Shown: positions 17,672 to 26,468, counted from the stretch's first letter. The stretch: 64,000 nucleotides of DNA from an uncultured Collinsella sp. (GCA_900544865.1 UQXA01000001.1:94323-158322); one strand, 5' to 3'. Notes: generated by a model from the letters alone, not told the origin. Numbers and translations are program-made.

Positions 17672-18609
17672 TGGTTTCTCCCAGGGCAGGTCTTTCCGCC
17701 GTTGCGATCGTCGGTCCGACGGCGGTTGGTAAGAGTGATGTTGCCGACCGTTTGGCAGCTCGTCTTTCGTCCGAAGTGCTGTCGTGCGATGCGATGCAAA
17801 TCTATCGCGGCATGGACATCGGTACCGCAAAGATGGCGCCCGATGAGTGTACGGCGCCGCTGCGTCTTGTCGACATTGTAGAGCCGGGTGTGGCATATTC
17901 TGCTGCGCTTTATCAGGCTGACGCTCGCGCGCATGTTGAGCGCTTGCTTGGCGAGGGCCGCCTGCCGGTGTTTTGCGGGGGTACGGGGCTGTATCTCAAG
18001 GCCGCCCTCGATGAGATGGACTTTCCCTCGGGTGAACTTGAGGACGATCGCCGTGCGGGCTATCAGGAGCTTGCCGAGCGTATTGGCGAGGAAGAACTGC
18101 ATGCCCTGCTTGCCGAGCGCGACCCAGAATCTGCTGCTGTTATTCATCCCCATAACGTGCGCCGTGTGATTCGTGCGCTCGAGATGCATGATGATGGTAT
18201 CTCCTACGCGCAGCAAAAGTCGCAGTTTAGTGTTCCGCGCGAGCATTATCACGCTCTGTGGTTTGGTCTGACGCGTAATCGCGAGGTGCTCTACGAGCGC
18301 ATTAATCTGCGCGTCGATCTGATGTTTGAGCAGGGTCTTGTCGATGAGGTCCGCGGTCTTATGGGCCAGGGGCTGGGAGATGCCCTGACGTCGATGCAGG
18401 CAATTGGCTATAAAGAGATCATCGATGCTTTCAATGGTGTGACGAGCATGGATGAGGCTCGCGAACTCATCAAGATGCGTTCGCGTCGTTATGCCAAGCG
18501 TCAGCTTTCGTGGTTTAAGCGCGATGACCGTATCGTGTGGTTTGATATGGATGAATGTACGATCGATGAGGTCGTTGCTGATATCCTGCATCGTATTGAG
18601 GCTGCCTAA
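17671..18609 (+). CDS. miaA: tRNA dimethylallyltransferase MiaA
   Basis: A 312-aa P-loop prenyltransferase making i6A37 in tRNA, the substrate of MiaB. The P-loop GPTAVGKS is near residue 14. DAMQIYRGMDIGTAK, FCGGTGLYLKA and the C-terminal TRRYAKRQ-like RSRRYAKRQLSWF are family signatures. One-base overlaps on both sides (TAATG) link it with miaB and hflX. Confidence 0.95.
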   Translation: MVSPRAGLSAVAIVGPTAVGKSDVADRLAARLSSEVLSCDAMQIYRGMDIGTAKMAPDECTAPLRLVDIVEPGVAYSAALYQADARAHVERLLGEGRLPVFCGGTGLYLKAALDEMDFPSGELEDDRRAGYQELAERIGEEELHALLAERDPESAAVIHPHNVRRVIRALEMHDDGISYAQQKSQFSVPREHYHALWFGLTRNREVLYERINLRVDLMFEQGLVDEVRGLMGQGLGDALTSMQAIGYKEIIDAFNGVTSMDEARELIKMRSRRYAKRQLSWFKRDDRIVWFDMDECTIDEVVADILHRIEAA

Positions 18610-19898
18610 TGGCCCGTTTTCCCCTTGTTCCCACGTCGCCCGAGCCCGAGCGTGCCATTTTGGTTGGTGTTGAGTGGCGCGACAATGCATGGCCACTCGA
18701 TCGATCGCTCGATGAGCTGGAGCGCCTTGCCCATACGGCTGGTGCCCAGTGCGTGGCTCGCTTGTCTCAGCGTTTGGTAAAGCCGTATCCTAAATCGTTT
18801 ATCGGTTCCGGTAAGGTTGAAGAGCTGTGCGGCCTGGTGCATCGCATGGATGCCGATGTCGTTATTTTTGACGACGACCTGACGCCCTCGCAGCAATCCT
18901 ATTTGGAGAAAGCGGTGGGCGAGCCGGTAAAGATCATCGATCGTACGGCACTGATCTTGGATATCTTTGGCCTGCATGCTCAGACGCGTGAGGGACGCCT
19001 ACAGGTACAGCTGGCACAGCTTCAATATCTGTTGCCTCGTCTGCGTGGCATGTGGAGCCATCTCGCCAAGGAGCAGACGCGCGGCGGCATCGGCTCACGC
19101 TTTGGTCAGGGTGAAAGTCAGCTCGAGGTCGACCGTCGCCTCATTCGTAATAAGATTGCCGCGCTTCGTCGTGAGCTTAAGCAGGTTGAACAGCGTCGCG
19201 ATGTCCAGTCCAAGAGCCGCATTGAGTCACCGGCGTTTCGCGTCGCGTTAGCCGGTTATACCAATGCCGGTAAATCGACGTTGCTCAATTGCCTGACCGG
19301 CTCTACGGTACTTTCGCAGGACAAGCTGTTTGCTACGCTCGACCCGACGACGCGTTCGTATCGCCTGCCCGGCGGTCGCGGCATGACGATTACCGATACC
19401 GTCGGCTTTATTCAAAAGCTACCGCATGGTTTGGTCGATGCCTTTAAATCGACGCTGTCCGAGGTGTTGGGTGCCGATCTAATTCTCAAAGTCGTAGATG
19501 CGTCTGACGAAGACTACGAGCGCCAGCTCAAGGCGGTCGATCGCGTTCTTGACGAGATCGGTGCCGGCGAGCGTTTGACGCTTACGGTGTTCAATAAAAT
19601 CGATCTTCTCGATAGCGTTGATCGATTGAGTTTCCGTCGTCGTTATCCGGAAGCCGTTCTGTTCTCGGCCCAGACGGGCGAGGGACTTGACGATCTCGTC
19701 GACCGTATTGCTCGTGAGGCGGCTGCCACCGATGTGTTGCTCTCTGCTGATATCCCGTATCGCGAGGGCGCCCTCATTACGCTGGTGCATGAGCAGGGAA
19801 CCCTTTTGCACGAGGAATATCTTGAGGACGGCGTTCGTATTGTGGCGAAGCTGCCGGCCCGTATCGCGCCGCGGCTCGAGCGTTATCGCACCGAGTAG
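18609..19898 (+). CDS. hflX: GTPase HflX
   Basis: A 429-aa ribosome-associated GTPase that splits stalled 70S ribosomes under stress. It has the HflX N-terminal domain (FIGSGKVEEL), a coiled linker with the glycine-rich segment RGGIGSRFGQGESQLE, and a G domain starting with GYTNAGKSTLLN near residue 216, with DPTTR, DTVGFI and NKID. It is the last gene of miaB-miaA-hflX. Its 3' end overlaps the convergent DUF1624 gene by 16 bases. Confidence 0.95.
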   Translation: MARFPLVPTSPEPERAILVGVEWRDNAWPLDRSLDELERLAHTAGAQCVARLSQRLVKPYPKSFIGSGKVEELCGLVHRMDADVVIFDDDLTPSQQSYLEKAVGEPVKIIDRTALILDIFGLHAQTREGRLQVQLAQLQYLLPRLRGMWSHLAKEQTRGGIGSRFGQGESQLEVDRRLIRNKIAALRRELKQVEQRRDVQSKSRIESPAFRVALAGYTNAGKSTLLNCLTGSTVLSQDKLFATLDPTTRSYRLPGGRGMTITDTVGFIQKLPHGLVDAFKSTLSEVLGADLILKVVDASDEDYERQLKAVDRVLDEIGAGERLTLTVFNKIDLLDSVDRLSFRRRYPEAVLFSAQTGEGLDDLVDRIAREAAATDVLLSADIPYREGALITLVHEQGTLLHEEYLEDGVRIVAKLPARIAPRLERYRTE

Positions 19899-20587
19899 AC
19901 GAGCTCCAAAATGCCCAGAATGATGGGCTGATGCAGCAGATAAAAGGGGAGTGCATGACGTCCAAGGCTGGCGAGCGCCGGCAGGGGGTTGGCGTAGGCC
20001 CAACTTGGGGCGGTCTTACCGATTCCCTGCGCTATGTGTGCGGCGAAGTATCCTGCAAGATACATAAAGATAAACGGGATGATGGGGTAGTAATCACCTG
20101 AGATAAATCCAGGGCTCGGAAATCCTAGCCACGCCAGGTATGGGACAGGGTAGGTCGTTTTGGGGATGCTCCAGGTGAGGGCGAACAACACAAGGCATAG
20201 GGACATGCCCCATCTCGCGGAAATCTTCTTAAGGACGGGATTGGTCAACGCTACGATGCCGGTACATGCGGCCATACAGTAGATGATGCCAAAATTAACC
20301 GAATCGTCGACTGAGACAAGTGTTGTTGCCAACCAGACGACGAGTGCTGCTAAGGCGTATTTGGCGGCACGTTTGATATTGTTGCGCGAAAGAGTGCACA
20401 TCCAACCCGCGATAAACAAGAATACCCAGCTGATGCTGGCGCGCCAGATGTCTTGAAAGACAGTCTGGGTAAACCAGGGCATATCCCAACCGTACAGGTA
20501 GGCGAGATCGTAGCAAGCGTGAAAACCTGCCATTGAAATCATCGTAAACCCGCGGACGGTATCAAAGATGGTGATGCGTTTTTGCAT
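19883..20587 (-). CDS. DUF1624 (HGSNAT-like) integral membrane protein
   Basis: A 234-aa polytopic membrane protein with about seven hydrophobic segments. The start RITIFDTVRGFTMISMAGFHACYDLAYL matches the DUF1624 / heparan-alpha-glucosaminide acetyltransferase catalytic domain, including an early histidine in a membrane helix. Family members are thought to transfer acyl groups, but the substrate here is unknown. Its ATG overlaps the lexA stop (TAATG), so it should be cotranscribed with lexA and may be indirectly SOS-controlled. Confidence 0.75.
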   Translation of the reverse strand: MQKRITIFDTVRGFTMISMAGFHACYDLAYLYGWDMPWFTQTVFQDIWRASISWVFLFIAGWMCTLSRNNIKRAAKYALAALVVWLATTLVSVDDSVNFGIIYCMAACTGIVALTNPVLKKISARWGMSLCLVLFALTWSIPKTTYPVPYLAWLGFPSPGFISGDYYPIIPFIFMYLAGYFAAHIAQGIGKTAPSWAYANPLPALASLGRHALPFYLLHQPIILGILELVYSVR

Positions 20588-21231
20588 TACGAGAACCGGC
20601 GCATCAAGCCGACGACTTTGCCCAAGATAACGGGATTCGTTGCATAGATAGGCTCCATGGTGTCATTCTCGGGTTGCAGGCGTACGCGTCCCTGCTCCTT
20701 GTAGAACGTCTTGACGGTCGCTGAACCATCAATCATGGCCACGACAATTTCGCCGTTCATGGCACTCTTTTGTTCACGGACGATGATGTAATCGCCATTG
20801 AAGATGCCGACATTGATCATTGAGCTCCCATGCACCTCAAGGATAAAGGAACCCTGATCGGTGGCGATTTCGGTCGGGATAGTAAAAGTGTCTTCGATAT
20901 TCTGCTCGGCCAGAATGGGAATCCCAGCCGCGACGCGACCAACGAGCGGTAGCGAGACCGTTCCGCGAGGTGCGGTGGGCTCGTCAGATTTAGAAATTGA
21001 GACCGAGGAACCGTCCTCGTTAAAGAGTTCCAGGGCGCGCGGTTTGGTGGCATCGCGCTTGAGCAGCCCGCGCGCCTCCAAGGCAGATAAGTGGGCGTGC
21101 ACGGTGCTGGGGGAGGAAAGGCCCACGGCAGAAGCCATCTCGCGCACGCTGGGCGGATAACCCTTCTCCTGCTGATATTCCTTGATGAAGTCGTAAATTT
21201 GCTGCTGACGCTTGGTAATTTTGCGAGCCAT
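20587..21231 (-). CDS. lexA: LexA repressor
   Basis: A 214-aa SOS repressor. The N-terminal winged helix (ITKRQQQIYDFIKEY, PSVREMASAVGLSSPSTV) binds SOS boxes. Self-cleavage site Ala102-Gly103 is visible in LPLVGRVAAGIPI, with Ser137 and Lys174 as the S24 peptidase dyad. The start at 21231 (MARKITK) is preferred for the AGAGAGGA site; in-frame upstream codons run through the operators. A divergent yneA-like gene and three SOS boxes upstream indicate autoregulation. Confidence 0.96.
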   Translation of the reverse strand: MARKITKRQQQIYDFIKEYQQEKGYPPSVREMASAVGLSSPSTVHAHLSALEARGLLKRDATKPRALELFNEDGSSVSISKSDEPTAPRGTVSLPLVGRVAAGIPILAEQNIEDTFTIPTEIATDQGSFILEVHGSSMINVGIFNGDYIIVREQKSAMNGEIVVAMIDGSATVKTFYKEQGRVRLQPENDTMEPIYATNPVILGKVVGLMRRFS

Positions 21232-21254
21232 CAGGGCATCCTCTCTACCCATGT

Positions 21255-21324
21255 CAAACAAATGTTCGAATTTTGCTTGACAGGAACAACTGTTCGAAGA
21301 TAATAATAACCGAACATTCGTTCT
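21255..21324. promoter_or_regulatory. Three LexA boxes between lexA and the yneA-like gene
   Basis: Three near-consensus CGAAC-N4-GTTCG sites stand at 21255-21268 (CAAACAAATGTTCG), 21283-21296 (GGAACAACTGTTCG) and 21311-21324 (CGAACATTCGTTCT). Each has a single mismatch. Their 28-base spacing suggests binding on one face of the helix and shared control of both divergent genes. Confidence 0.9.
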
Positions 21325-21391
21325 CGCGCTAGACATTTTTGTCCGCGCGGCTTGATAAAACTGTTCTCAGCAAAACACGCGAGAGGAGAAC

Positions 21392-21844
21392 ATGATGAAC
21401 GCAACGAATATGGTCCAGGGAAACCTCGCCCTTAAGCTCGAGACGCCTGCGGAACCCACTTTTACGGTTGTCCAGGGTGGTCGCTCCGGCTTTCAGCCTT
21501 TGACCGTAAAGCCTGCTCGCAATCAGCAGGCTGCAGTCGCGCCGGCCCGCGTTGCCCTGAAGGTTCCGACGATTGTCGCCGTTGCCGTTGCATTTACGCT
21601 CTTCTTTGTCCTCGCTACGTCTGTCTTTAGCGCTCGTCACGCCGCGTATGCCGAGTCCGTTTCCAACGTTACCTATGAGACCATTCGCGTTCAGCCTGGT
21701 GATTCTCTTTGGTCGCTTGCCGAGGAATATCCAATCGAAGGCCTTTCCACGCAAGAGACTTCCGACATGATCCGTAACGTCAATCATCTGGAGCATGGTT
21801 CGCTCGCCGCCGGTGCGCATCTTAAGGTTCCTGCTCGTTCGTAA
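21392..21844 (+). CDS. LysM-domain SOS cell-division inhibitor, YneA type
   Basis: A 150-aa protein with a cytoplasmic N-terminus, one transmembrane helix (about 58-79) and an external LysM domain (98-147, IRVQPGDSLWSLAEEYP to GAHLKVPA). Size, topology, position divergent to lexA and the shared SOS boxes match YneA of Bacillus and its actinobacterial counterparts, which delay septation during DNA damage. Function is inferred from family and context. It has a strong site GAGAGGAG before ATGATG. Confidence 0.82.
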   Translation: MMNATNMVQGNLALKLETPAEPTFTVVQGGRSGFQPLTVKPARNQQAAVAPARVALKVPTIVAVAVAFTLFFVLATSVFSARHAAYAESVSNVTYETIRVQPGDSLWSLAEEYPIEGLSTQETSDMIRNVNHLEHGSLAAGAHLKVPARS

Positions 21845-21895
21845 TCATTATCGCGCTGCGCATGGTACCCTTGTTATCGTTTAAGAGGAGGTACC

Positions 21896-22339
21896 ATGCG
21901 CTGTCCTAAATGCGGCAAGGCACATACCCGCGTCGTTGATTCCCGTATGCAGGAGTCAAATAACACCATTAAGCGCCGTCGCGAATGTTGCTCGTGTAAC
22001 TACCGCTTTACAACGTTCGAGCGATGCGAAGATCCAATTGAGGTCATTAAGTCGGACGGAACTAAGCAGCGGTTCGATCGCAATAAGCTGCTCGTCGGCT
22101 TGATGCGCGCCACCATCAAGCGTGATATCGACACTAAGAAGCTCAATGAGATTATCGACGATATCGAGGTCGAGCTGCGTTCTCGTACGCTGACGGCCGT
22201 CACGTCCCATGAGTTGGGTGACATGGTGCTCAAGCGCTTGGCCAAGATCGACAAGGTGGCGTACATCCGCTTTGCCTCGGTCTACCGCGATTTCAAAGAC
22301 GTCGATGAGTTTCTGCAAGAGCTCGACAAGCTAAGGTGA
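21896..22339 (+). CDS. nrdR: Transcriptional repressor NrdR
   Basis: A 147-aa regulator of ribonucleotide reductase genes. An N-terminal zinc ribbon (Cys3, Cys6, Cys31, Cys34; ending NYRFTTFER) is followed by an ATP-cone domain that senses dATP/ATP. Length and motifs are standard. It lies downstream of the yneA-like gene and four bases before dut, so nucleotide supply genes sit beside the SOS pair. Confidence 0.96.
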   Translation: MRCPKCGKAHTRVVDSRMQESNNTIKRRRECCSCNYRFTTFERCEDPIEVIKSDGTKQRFDRNKLLVGLMRATIKRDIDTKKLNEIIDDIEVELRSRTLTAVTSHELGDMVLKRLAKIDKVAYIRFASVYRDFKDVDEFLQELDKLR

Positions 22340-22343
22340 TTCC

Positions 22344-22787
22344 ATGTCCAACATTACCCTCAACATAAAGCGTCTCGATCCCACCGTCGAGCTTCCCAAA
22401 TACGCCCATCCCACCGATGCCGGCTTGGATCTGCGCTCCAACGAGGACTGCGTCCTGAAGCCCTTCGAACGCCGTCTGGTCTCTACCGGGCTGGCCATCG
22501 CCCTGCCCGATGGCTACGCCGGCTTCGTCCAGCCCCGCAGCGGCTTGGCCATCAAGCAGGGCCTGTCTATAGTCAACACGCCAGGCCTCATCGACGCCCA
22601 CTACCGAGGAGAACTCAAGGTTATCCTCATCAACCTGGATCCTTCCAACAACATCAAAATCAACAAAGGCGACCGCATAGCCCAACTTGTCATCCAAGAA
22701 GTCCCCACGGTCAACCTCGTAGAAGTAGAAGAACTAGACGAAACCGACCGAGGCAACGGAGGCTTCGGCTCCAGCGGCGTCGCTTAA
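22344..22787 (+). CDS. dut: dUTP diphosphatase
   Basis: A 147-aa trimeric dUTPase that removes dUTP and supplies dUMP. The five motifs are visible: DAGLDLRS, PRSGLA, GLIDAHYRGE, RIAQLVI, and the C-terminal P-loop-like RGNGGFGSSG. The later part of the gene is richer in A-ending codons than its neighbours, possibly reflecting transfer or relaxed codon use. A large inverted-repeat element begins 22 bases after the stop. Confidence 0.95.
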   Translation: MSNITLNIKRLDPTVELPKYAHPTDAGLDLRSNEDCVLKPFERRLVSTGLAIALPDGYAGFVQPRSGLAIKQGLSIVNTPGLIDAHYRGELKVILINLDPSNNIKINKGDRIAQLVIQEVPTVNLVEVEELDETDRGNGGFGSSGVA

Positions 22788-22808
22788 TCATTTTCAAGAT
22801 GTAGGGTT

Positions 22809-22912
22809 GGCCTCTCACCCGGGGCCCACACATATCATCCCGTGCTCAAACATTCTCGCTACGCTGCGAAACTGCGCGCGGGACGATATGTGTGGGCCCC
22901 GGGTGAGAGGCC
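22809..22912 (+). repeat. 104-nt inverted-repeat element, copy 1
   Basis: Perfect 28-bp arms (22809-22836 and 22885-22912) flank one mismatch, an inner 8-bp stem, and a 30-nt loop beginning TCAAACATTCTCGCT. The loop can form its own TCGC/GCGA mini-stem. It immediately follows dut and may act as a terminator. Copy 2, inverted, lies at 23170-23273 with nearly the same loop but different arms. Confidence 0.9.
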
Positions 22913-23048
22913 ACATACTTGAATATGTATTTCGACTTGTGCGGTGGGCCTCATCAATATAATTACGATTTGCTTGTTGTTCTTACTCTCAATTAGCTGG
23001 ATTACATCCTTGCAAATCCTAACCGGAAATGTGTTTTAGATTCTAGTT
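22913..23048. other. AT-richer spacer between repeat copies, no gene seen
   Basis: No frame with a ribosome binding site or family resemblance. Together with the two repeats and the hairpin at 23049, it makes up a 496-base gene-free interval between dut and the convergent glycosyltransferase gene. Confidence 0.5.
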
Positions 23049-23089
23049 AGCCGACGCGATAAAGGGACACCTCCTTTGTCGCGTCGGCT
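23049..23089. terminator. Bidirectional terminator-like hairpin
   Basis: Arms agccgacgcgataaaggg and tcctttgtcgcgtcggct pair over about 17 positions with wobbles, enclosing a short loop. It stands midway between convergent genes, and both flanks are T/A-rich. Confidence 0.6.
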
Positions 23090-23169
23090 TACTGTATTTA
23101 TACTTTCCGGTTTTGCTTTGCAGGTTCTAGTGTTGGGGATTCTGTTATAGCTGCTAGTACGTAAACGTA

Positions 23170-23273
23170 GCTGCGCAGTGGGAGCCGCCCATATATCGTT
23201 CCACGCGCAGTTTCGCAGCGCAGCGAGAATGTTTGAGCATGGAATGATATATGGGCGGCTCCCACTGAGCAGC
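23170..23273 (-). repeat. 104-nt inverted-repeat element, copy 2 (inverted)
   Basis: Arms at 23170-23197 and 23246-23273 pair over 28 positions with one mismatch. Read on the minus strand, the loop differs from copy 1 at one of 28 bases, while the arms share little sequence beyond the innermost ATATC. Total length is identical to copy 1 (104 nt). It ends 10 bases from the 3' end of the glycosyltransferase gene. Confidence 0.9.
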
Positions 23274-23283
23274 GGACTTTCGT

Positions 23284-24585
23284 CTACCTGATATGAGCAG
23301 GTTTTCCGCCCCAGTAGAAGCGGCAGAAGGCTCGTTTGCGCTTTTGGGGTTTGCCTACGAGCTCCATGGTTGCGATGGCGATGTCCTCCGCTGCGCGTGG
23401 ACGGCGTAGGACATCGCCGTTGATGAGTAGCGCTTTGAGCGATTCAGGGTGGTCGTGCAGGTGACGAAGCGTCACGATGAGCTCTCGTGCCGTGGTGACG
23501 TGCATGCTGGCGCCCATGCCGGTGAGCATCGTGGTGTTGGCCTTTTCTTGACCGTATGATTTGCCCAGCAGGATCATCGGCAGATGTGCGCATAGGCACT
23601 CGGTGACCGTGAGTCCGCCCGATTTGAGGATTGCCAGGTCGCAGCCGTGCATGAGGGCCGCCATGTCGTCCACGTAGTCCAGAACCGTGACGTTTTCGAG
23701 CTTCATGGCGACGAAGAGCGTCTTCAGCCGGGTGGCATACTCCACGTCTTTACCGGGCAAAAAGACAAAGTGCATGTCCTCAAAGCCGCGTAAGAAGGGG
23801 AGCGTGTGGTCCATCGCGGCGCGGAAACGCACGTATGGTTGGGGCAAACTGGCGCCGGCCATCACCAATACGACGGTTTTGTCTATGGGGAGATTGAACT
23901 TGCTGAGCTCATCTTCGCGTTTGTAATCTGAATCGAAACCGGCTCGGATGGGGATGCCCGTTATGCGGATCTTTGACTCGGGAACCTTGCGCGGGCGCAG
24001 CGTTTCGGCCATAAACTCGTTGGCTACACAGAATAGGTCGGTGTCCTTGTGGGGCCAAAAGCCTTCGACTTCGTAATCGGTCGGCACACAGATGACCGGG
24101 TAATCGATACCCGTAATTACGCGGGCGCCCACGGCAACATTGGCTGCTGTGATGTGCGTTGCGACCACGGCTATAGGCCTGCGGCGACGAATATATTCGT
24201 TGAAGGCGGGGAACATAATACGCGACCATGCCGTGCCGCCACCCCAGAGAAGATGTCCCGTAAGCGTATATCGCCAGGTCAGGTCGTAAATGGGGCGTGT
24301 GGCTCCCGTAAAAGAAGCCGCGGTCTTATTGCCGTCGAATTTAATACGTCCAAAATCAAGGATATCGAGCACTTCAATTTCAATATCCTCAGGGATTCCC
24401 TTGGTGCCGCGGATAAGATCAAATGCTTGTGCAATCGCGTTGGCGGCGGCTTTGTGGCCCGATCCAACCGATGCGTGCACAATGGTTACTAGGGGTTTTT
24501 GTGCAGGTGAAACGGTCATTTGCTCCGGTTGGGGAGTGGCTTGCATGGGCAGGGGAGCGCTATTGCTCATCTGCGTTTGATCCAT
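23284..24585 (-). CDS. MGDG-synthase-like glycosyltransferase (GT28, UgtP-like)
   Basis: A 433-aa MurG-fold glycosyltransferase. The N-terminal part has VTIVHASVGSGHKAAANAIAQAF, typical of monogalactosyldiacylglycerol synthases and processive diacylglycerol glucosyltransferases. The C-terminal donor site has FLPGK, DYVDDMAALMHGCDLAILKSGGLTVTECL and a PMILL segment. It probably glycosylates diacylglycerol at the membrane; the sugar is not known. The start at 24585 follows AAGGGGAG. It is transcribed divergently from trxB. Confidence 0.85.
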   Translation of the reverse strand: MDQTQMSNSAPLPMQATPQPEQMTVSPAQKPLVTIVHASVGSGHKAAANAIAQAFDLIRGTKGIPEDIEIEVLDILDFGRIKFDGNKTAASFTGATRPIYDLTWRYTLTGHLLWGGGTAWSRIMFPAFNEYIRRRRPIAVVATHITAANVAVGARVITGIDYPVICVPTDYEVEGFWPHKDTDLFCVANEFMAETLRPRKVPESKIRITGIPIRAGFDSDYKREDELSKFNLPIDKTVVLVMAGASLPQPYVRFRAAMDHTLPFLRGFEDMHFVFLPGKDVEYATRLKTLFVAMKLENVTVLDYVDDMAALMHGCDLAILKSGGLTVTECLCAHLPMILLGKSYGQEKANTTMLTGMGASMHVTTARELIVTLRHLHDHPESLKALLINGDVLRRPRAAEDIAIATMELVGKPQKRKRAFCRFYWGGKPAHIR

Positions 24586-24702
24586 CGATAACTCCCCTTC
24601 AGCTTTGTTACGCGATTTATCATTGTAGTGCATGAGTGTCATGTTCACGTAAATTTGGGTATGAGCGCAAAGAACGCCAATCTTTCGACAGGAGGTCTCT
24701 TC

Positions 24703-25641
24703 ATGACTACCCATCAGCCGATCGATGTTGCGATTATCGGTGGCGGCCCTGCGGGCTATGCTGCGGCCATTTATGCGGCGCGCTCCAACCTAACGACGAC
24801 CGTGATTGAACAGGGCATGTCGGGAGGGCAGATCGCCACGACCAATGAAGTCGAGAACTATCCGGGCATTCCGCTCTTGAGTGGCGCCGAACTCGGTGAG
24901 CGTTTTCAGCAGCATGCAGAGGGCCTGGGAGCACAGGTTACATGGAGCATGGTTACGGGTATCGATTACGATGCCGATGCAGCGCTGTTTACGGTGCATC
25001 ACGATTTGGGCGATACGTCGGCCTCGAGCGTTATCGCTTGCATGGGTGCCACGCCGCGATCTGCTGGTTTTGTTGGCGAGGATGCGTATCGCGGTCGCGG
25101 CGTTTCGTATTGCGCGACGTGCGACGGCATGTTCTTTCGCGGCAAGCAGGTTTTTGTCATCGGCGGCGGCAATGCTGCCTGCGAGGAAGCTCTGTTCTTG
25201 TCAGAAATCGCCAGCAGCGTGACCATCGTTTTGCGCCGCGATCAGTTCCGTGCCCCCGATGGTGTGGTTCAAAAAGTTCTTGCAAAAGATAATATTTCAG
25301 TTAGGTACCAAACTAGTATTGTCGAGCTCTCGGGCGAAGCCATGCCAACGACGATTACCTTTAAGGACAATGCATCCGGGGAAACTCACACCGAGTCATT
25401 TGTCCCTGGCTCGTTTGGTATCTTTGTCTTTACCGGAACGCAGCCCCATTCCGAGCTCGTTGAGCATCTAGTCGATCTGGCGCCGGACGGCGGTATTGTT
25501 ACTGATGATTCCATGGCGACCCGCACGCCAGGTCTATTTGCCGCTGGCGACATCCGTTCCAAGCGTTTACGCCAGGTTGTGACTGCCGTTTCTGATGGAG
25601 CCATAGCGGCAACGAGCGTATACGCGTTTCTCCGTGGATAA
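24703..25641 (+). CDS. trxB: Thioredoxin reductase
   Basis: A 312-aa FAD/NADPH flavoenzyme reducing thioredoxin. It has the FAD motif IGGGPAGYAAA, the redox pair CATC (Cys137, Cys140) in SYCATCDGMFF, the NADPH motif IGGGNAACEEA, and the C-terminal GLFAAGDIR. The start is set by AGGAGG at 24690. A strong terminator follows. Confidence 0.95.
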   Translation: MTTHQPIDVAIIGGGPAGYAAAIYAARSNLTTTVIEQGMSGGQIATTNEVENYPGIPLLSGAELGERFQQHAEGLGAQVTWSMVTGIDYDADAALFTVHHDLGDTSASSVIACMGATPRSAGFVGEDAYRGRGVSYCATCDGMFFRGKQVFVIGGGNAACEEALFLSEIASSVTIVLRRDQFRAPDGVVQKVLAKDNISVRYQTSIVELSGEAMPTTITFKDNASGETHTESFVPGSFGIFVFTGTQPHSELVEHLVDLAPDGGIVTDDSMATRTPGLFAAGDIRSKRLRQVVTAVSDGAIAATSVYAFLRG

Positions 25642-25682
25642 GTACGATAATATATCTTATGTAAGGTTGCTATCTTTAAAAC

Positions 25683-25730
25683 AAAGTGGTTGGACGGTGC
25701 ATCAATGTGCTGTCCAACCACTTTTACTTT
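25683..25730 (+). terminator. Terminator of trxB
   Basis: A perfect 13-bp stem aaagtggttggac / gtccaaccacttt (25683-25695 and 25712-25724) followed by TACTTT, 42 bases after the trxB stop. Confidence 0.85.
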
Positions 25731-25733
25731 CCT

Positions 25734-25760
25734 GCTATATAGTATGCAAAACTAGATAAC
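25734..25760 (+). promoter_or_regulatory. Inverted-repeat operator upstream of the DUF1836 gene
   Basis: gctatatagt-atgcaaa-actagataac is an imperfect palindrome with the same core (TAGTAT-N-CAAAACTAGATA) as the site upstream of degV at 27405-27437. It overlaps the likely promoter region, 37 bases before the DUF1836 start. Confidence 0.7.
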
Positions 25761-25796
25761 CTAGAATACAATATAGCTAATGAACGGAGGATCCTT

Positions 25797-26408
25797 ATGA
25801 ACCACGCCAAACGCGTTATCCCGATGTCCGATTCGTCGGTCAGCATTAAGCCTGAGGATATTCAGCCCACTGTGCTGCCCGATGCATTTATTCAGTCCGA
25901 TATCGTGCGCAAACTCAATACGTTGAGTCTGCCGCGCTATAACCAGTTGCCCAATGTGACGCTCTACCGCGACCAGGTCATTGAGTACGTTGCGCTGTGG
26001 ATGGAGCCGCTGTCCATCTGCGTTGAGCAGCCTGTCATTACGCCATCGATGATCAATAACTACGTAAAGGTCGGCTTGGTGCCTGCTCCGGTCAAAAAAC
26101 AATATGGCCGCGAGCAGATTGCCCGCCTGATCGCTATCTGCATCTTTAAGCAGGTGCTACCTATTGCTGCGGTGCAGGCACTCTTTAACATTCAACGTTT
26201 GAGCTACGATGCCCCGACGGCCTTCGATTATGTGGTCGATCAGCTTGAGGCATCGATTCGGTCGGCGTTTTCTGTCGAGCAGACACCGGTTCCCGATACG
26301 GCGCGTCAGGTAACGCGTGAGTCGCTGCTTGTGCGCAGCGCGGTTTCATCCTTTGTTTCGAAGGCTTACTTGATGAGCTATCTCAAGTTCAACGGGTTTA
26401 ATAGCTAG
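25797..26408 (+). CDS. DUF1836 domain protein, MerR-like putative regulator
   Basis: A 203-aa protein with the DUF1836 pattern: LPRYNQLPNVTLYRDQVIEYV, then ITPSMINNYVKVGLVPAPVKKQYGREQIARLIAI, which resembles a winged-helix DNA-binding unit of MerR type. The C-terminal half is helical. No small-molecule domain is recognisable. It has CGGAGG before the ATG. A shared inverted repeat in front of this gene and of degV suggests it binds there and regulates both; this is inference. It converges on degV with a common terminator. Confidence 0.8.
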   Translation: MNHAKRVIPMSDSSVSIKPEDIQPTVLPDAFIQSDIVRKLNTLSLPRYNQLPNVTLYRDQVIEYVALWMEPLSICVEQPVITPSMINNYVKVGLVPAPVKKQYGREQIARLIAICIFKQVLPIAAVQALFNIQRLSYDAPTAFDYVVDQLEASIRSAFSVEQTPVPDTARQVTRESLLVRSAVSSFVSKAYLMSYLKFNGFNS

Positions 26409-26420
26409 CCGACGTATAAA

Positions 26421-26468
26421 ACGGGCGGGACAAAGAGCCATCTGTCGCTTTGTCCCGCCCGTATTTTT
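26421..26468. terminator. Bidirectional terminator between the DUF1836 gene and degV
   Basis: A perfect 15-bp stem acgggcgggacaaag / ctttgtcccgcccgt with ATTTTT on the plus-strand side and an A-rich left flank (TATAAA), serving the two convergent genes. Confidence 0.88.
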
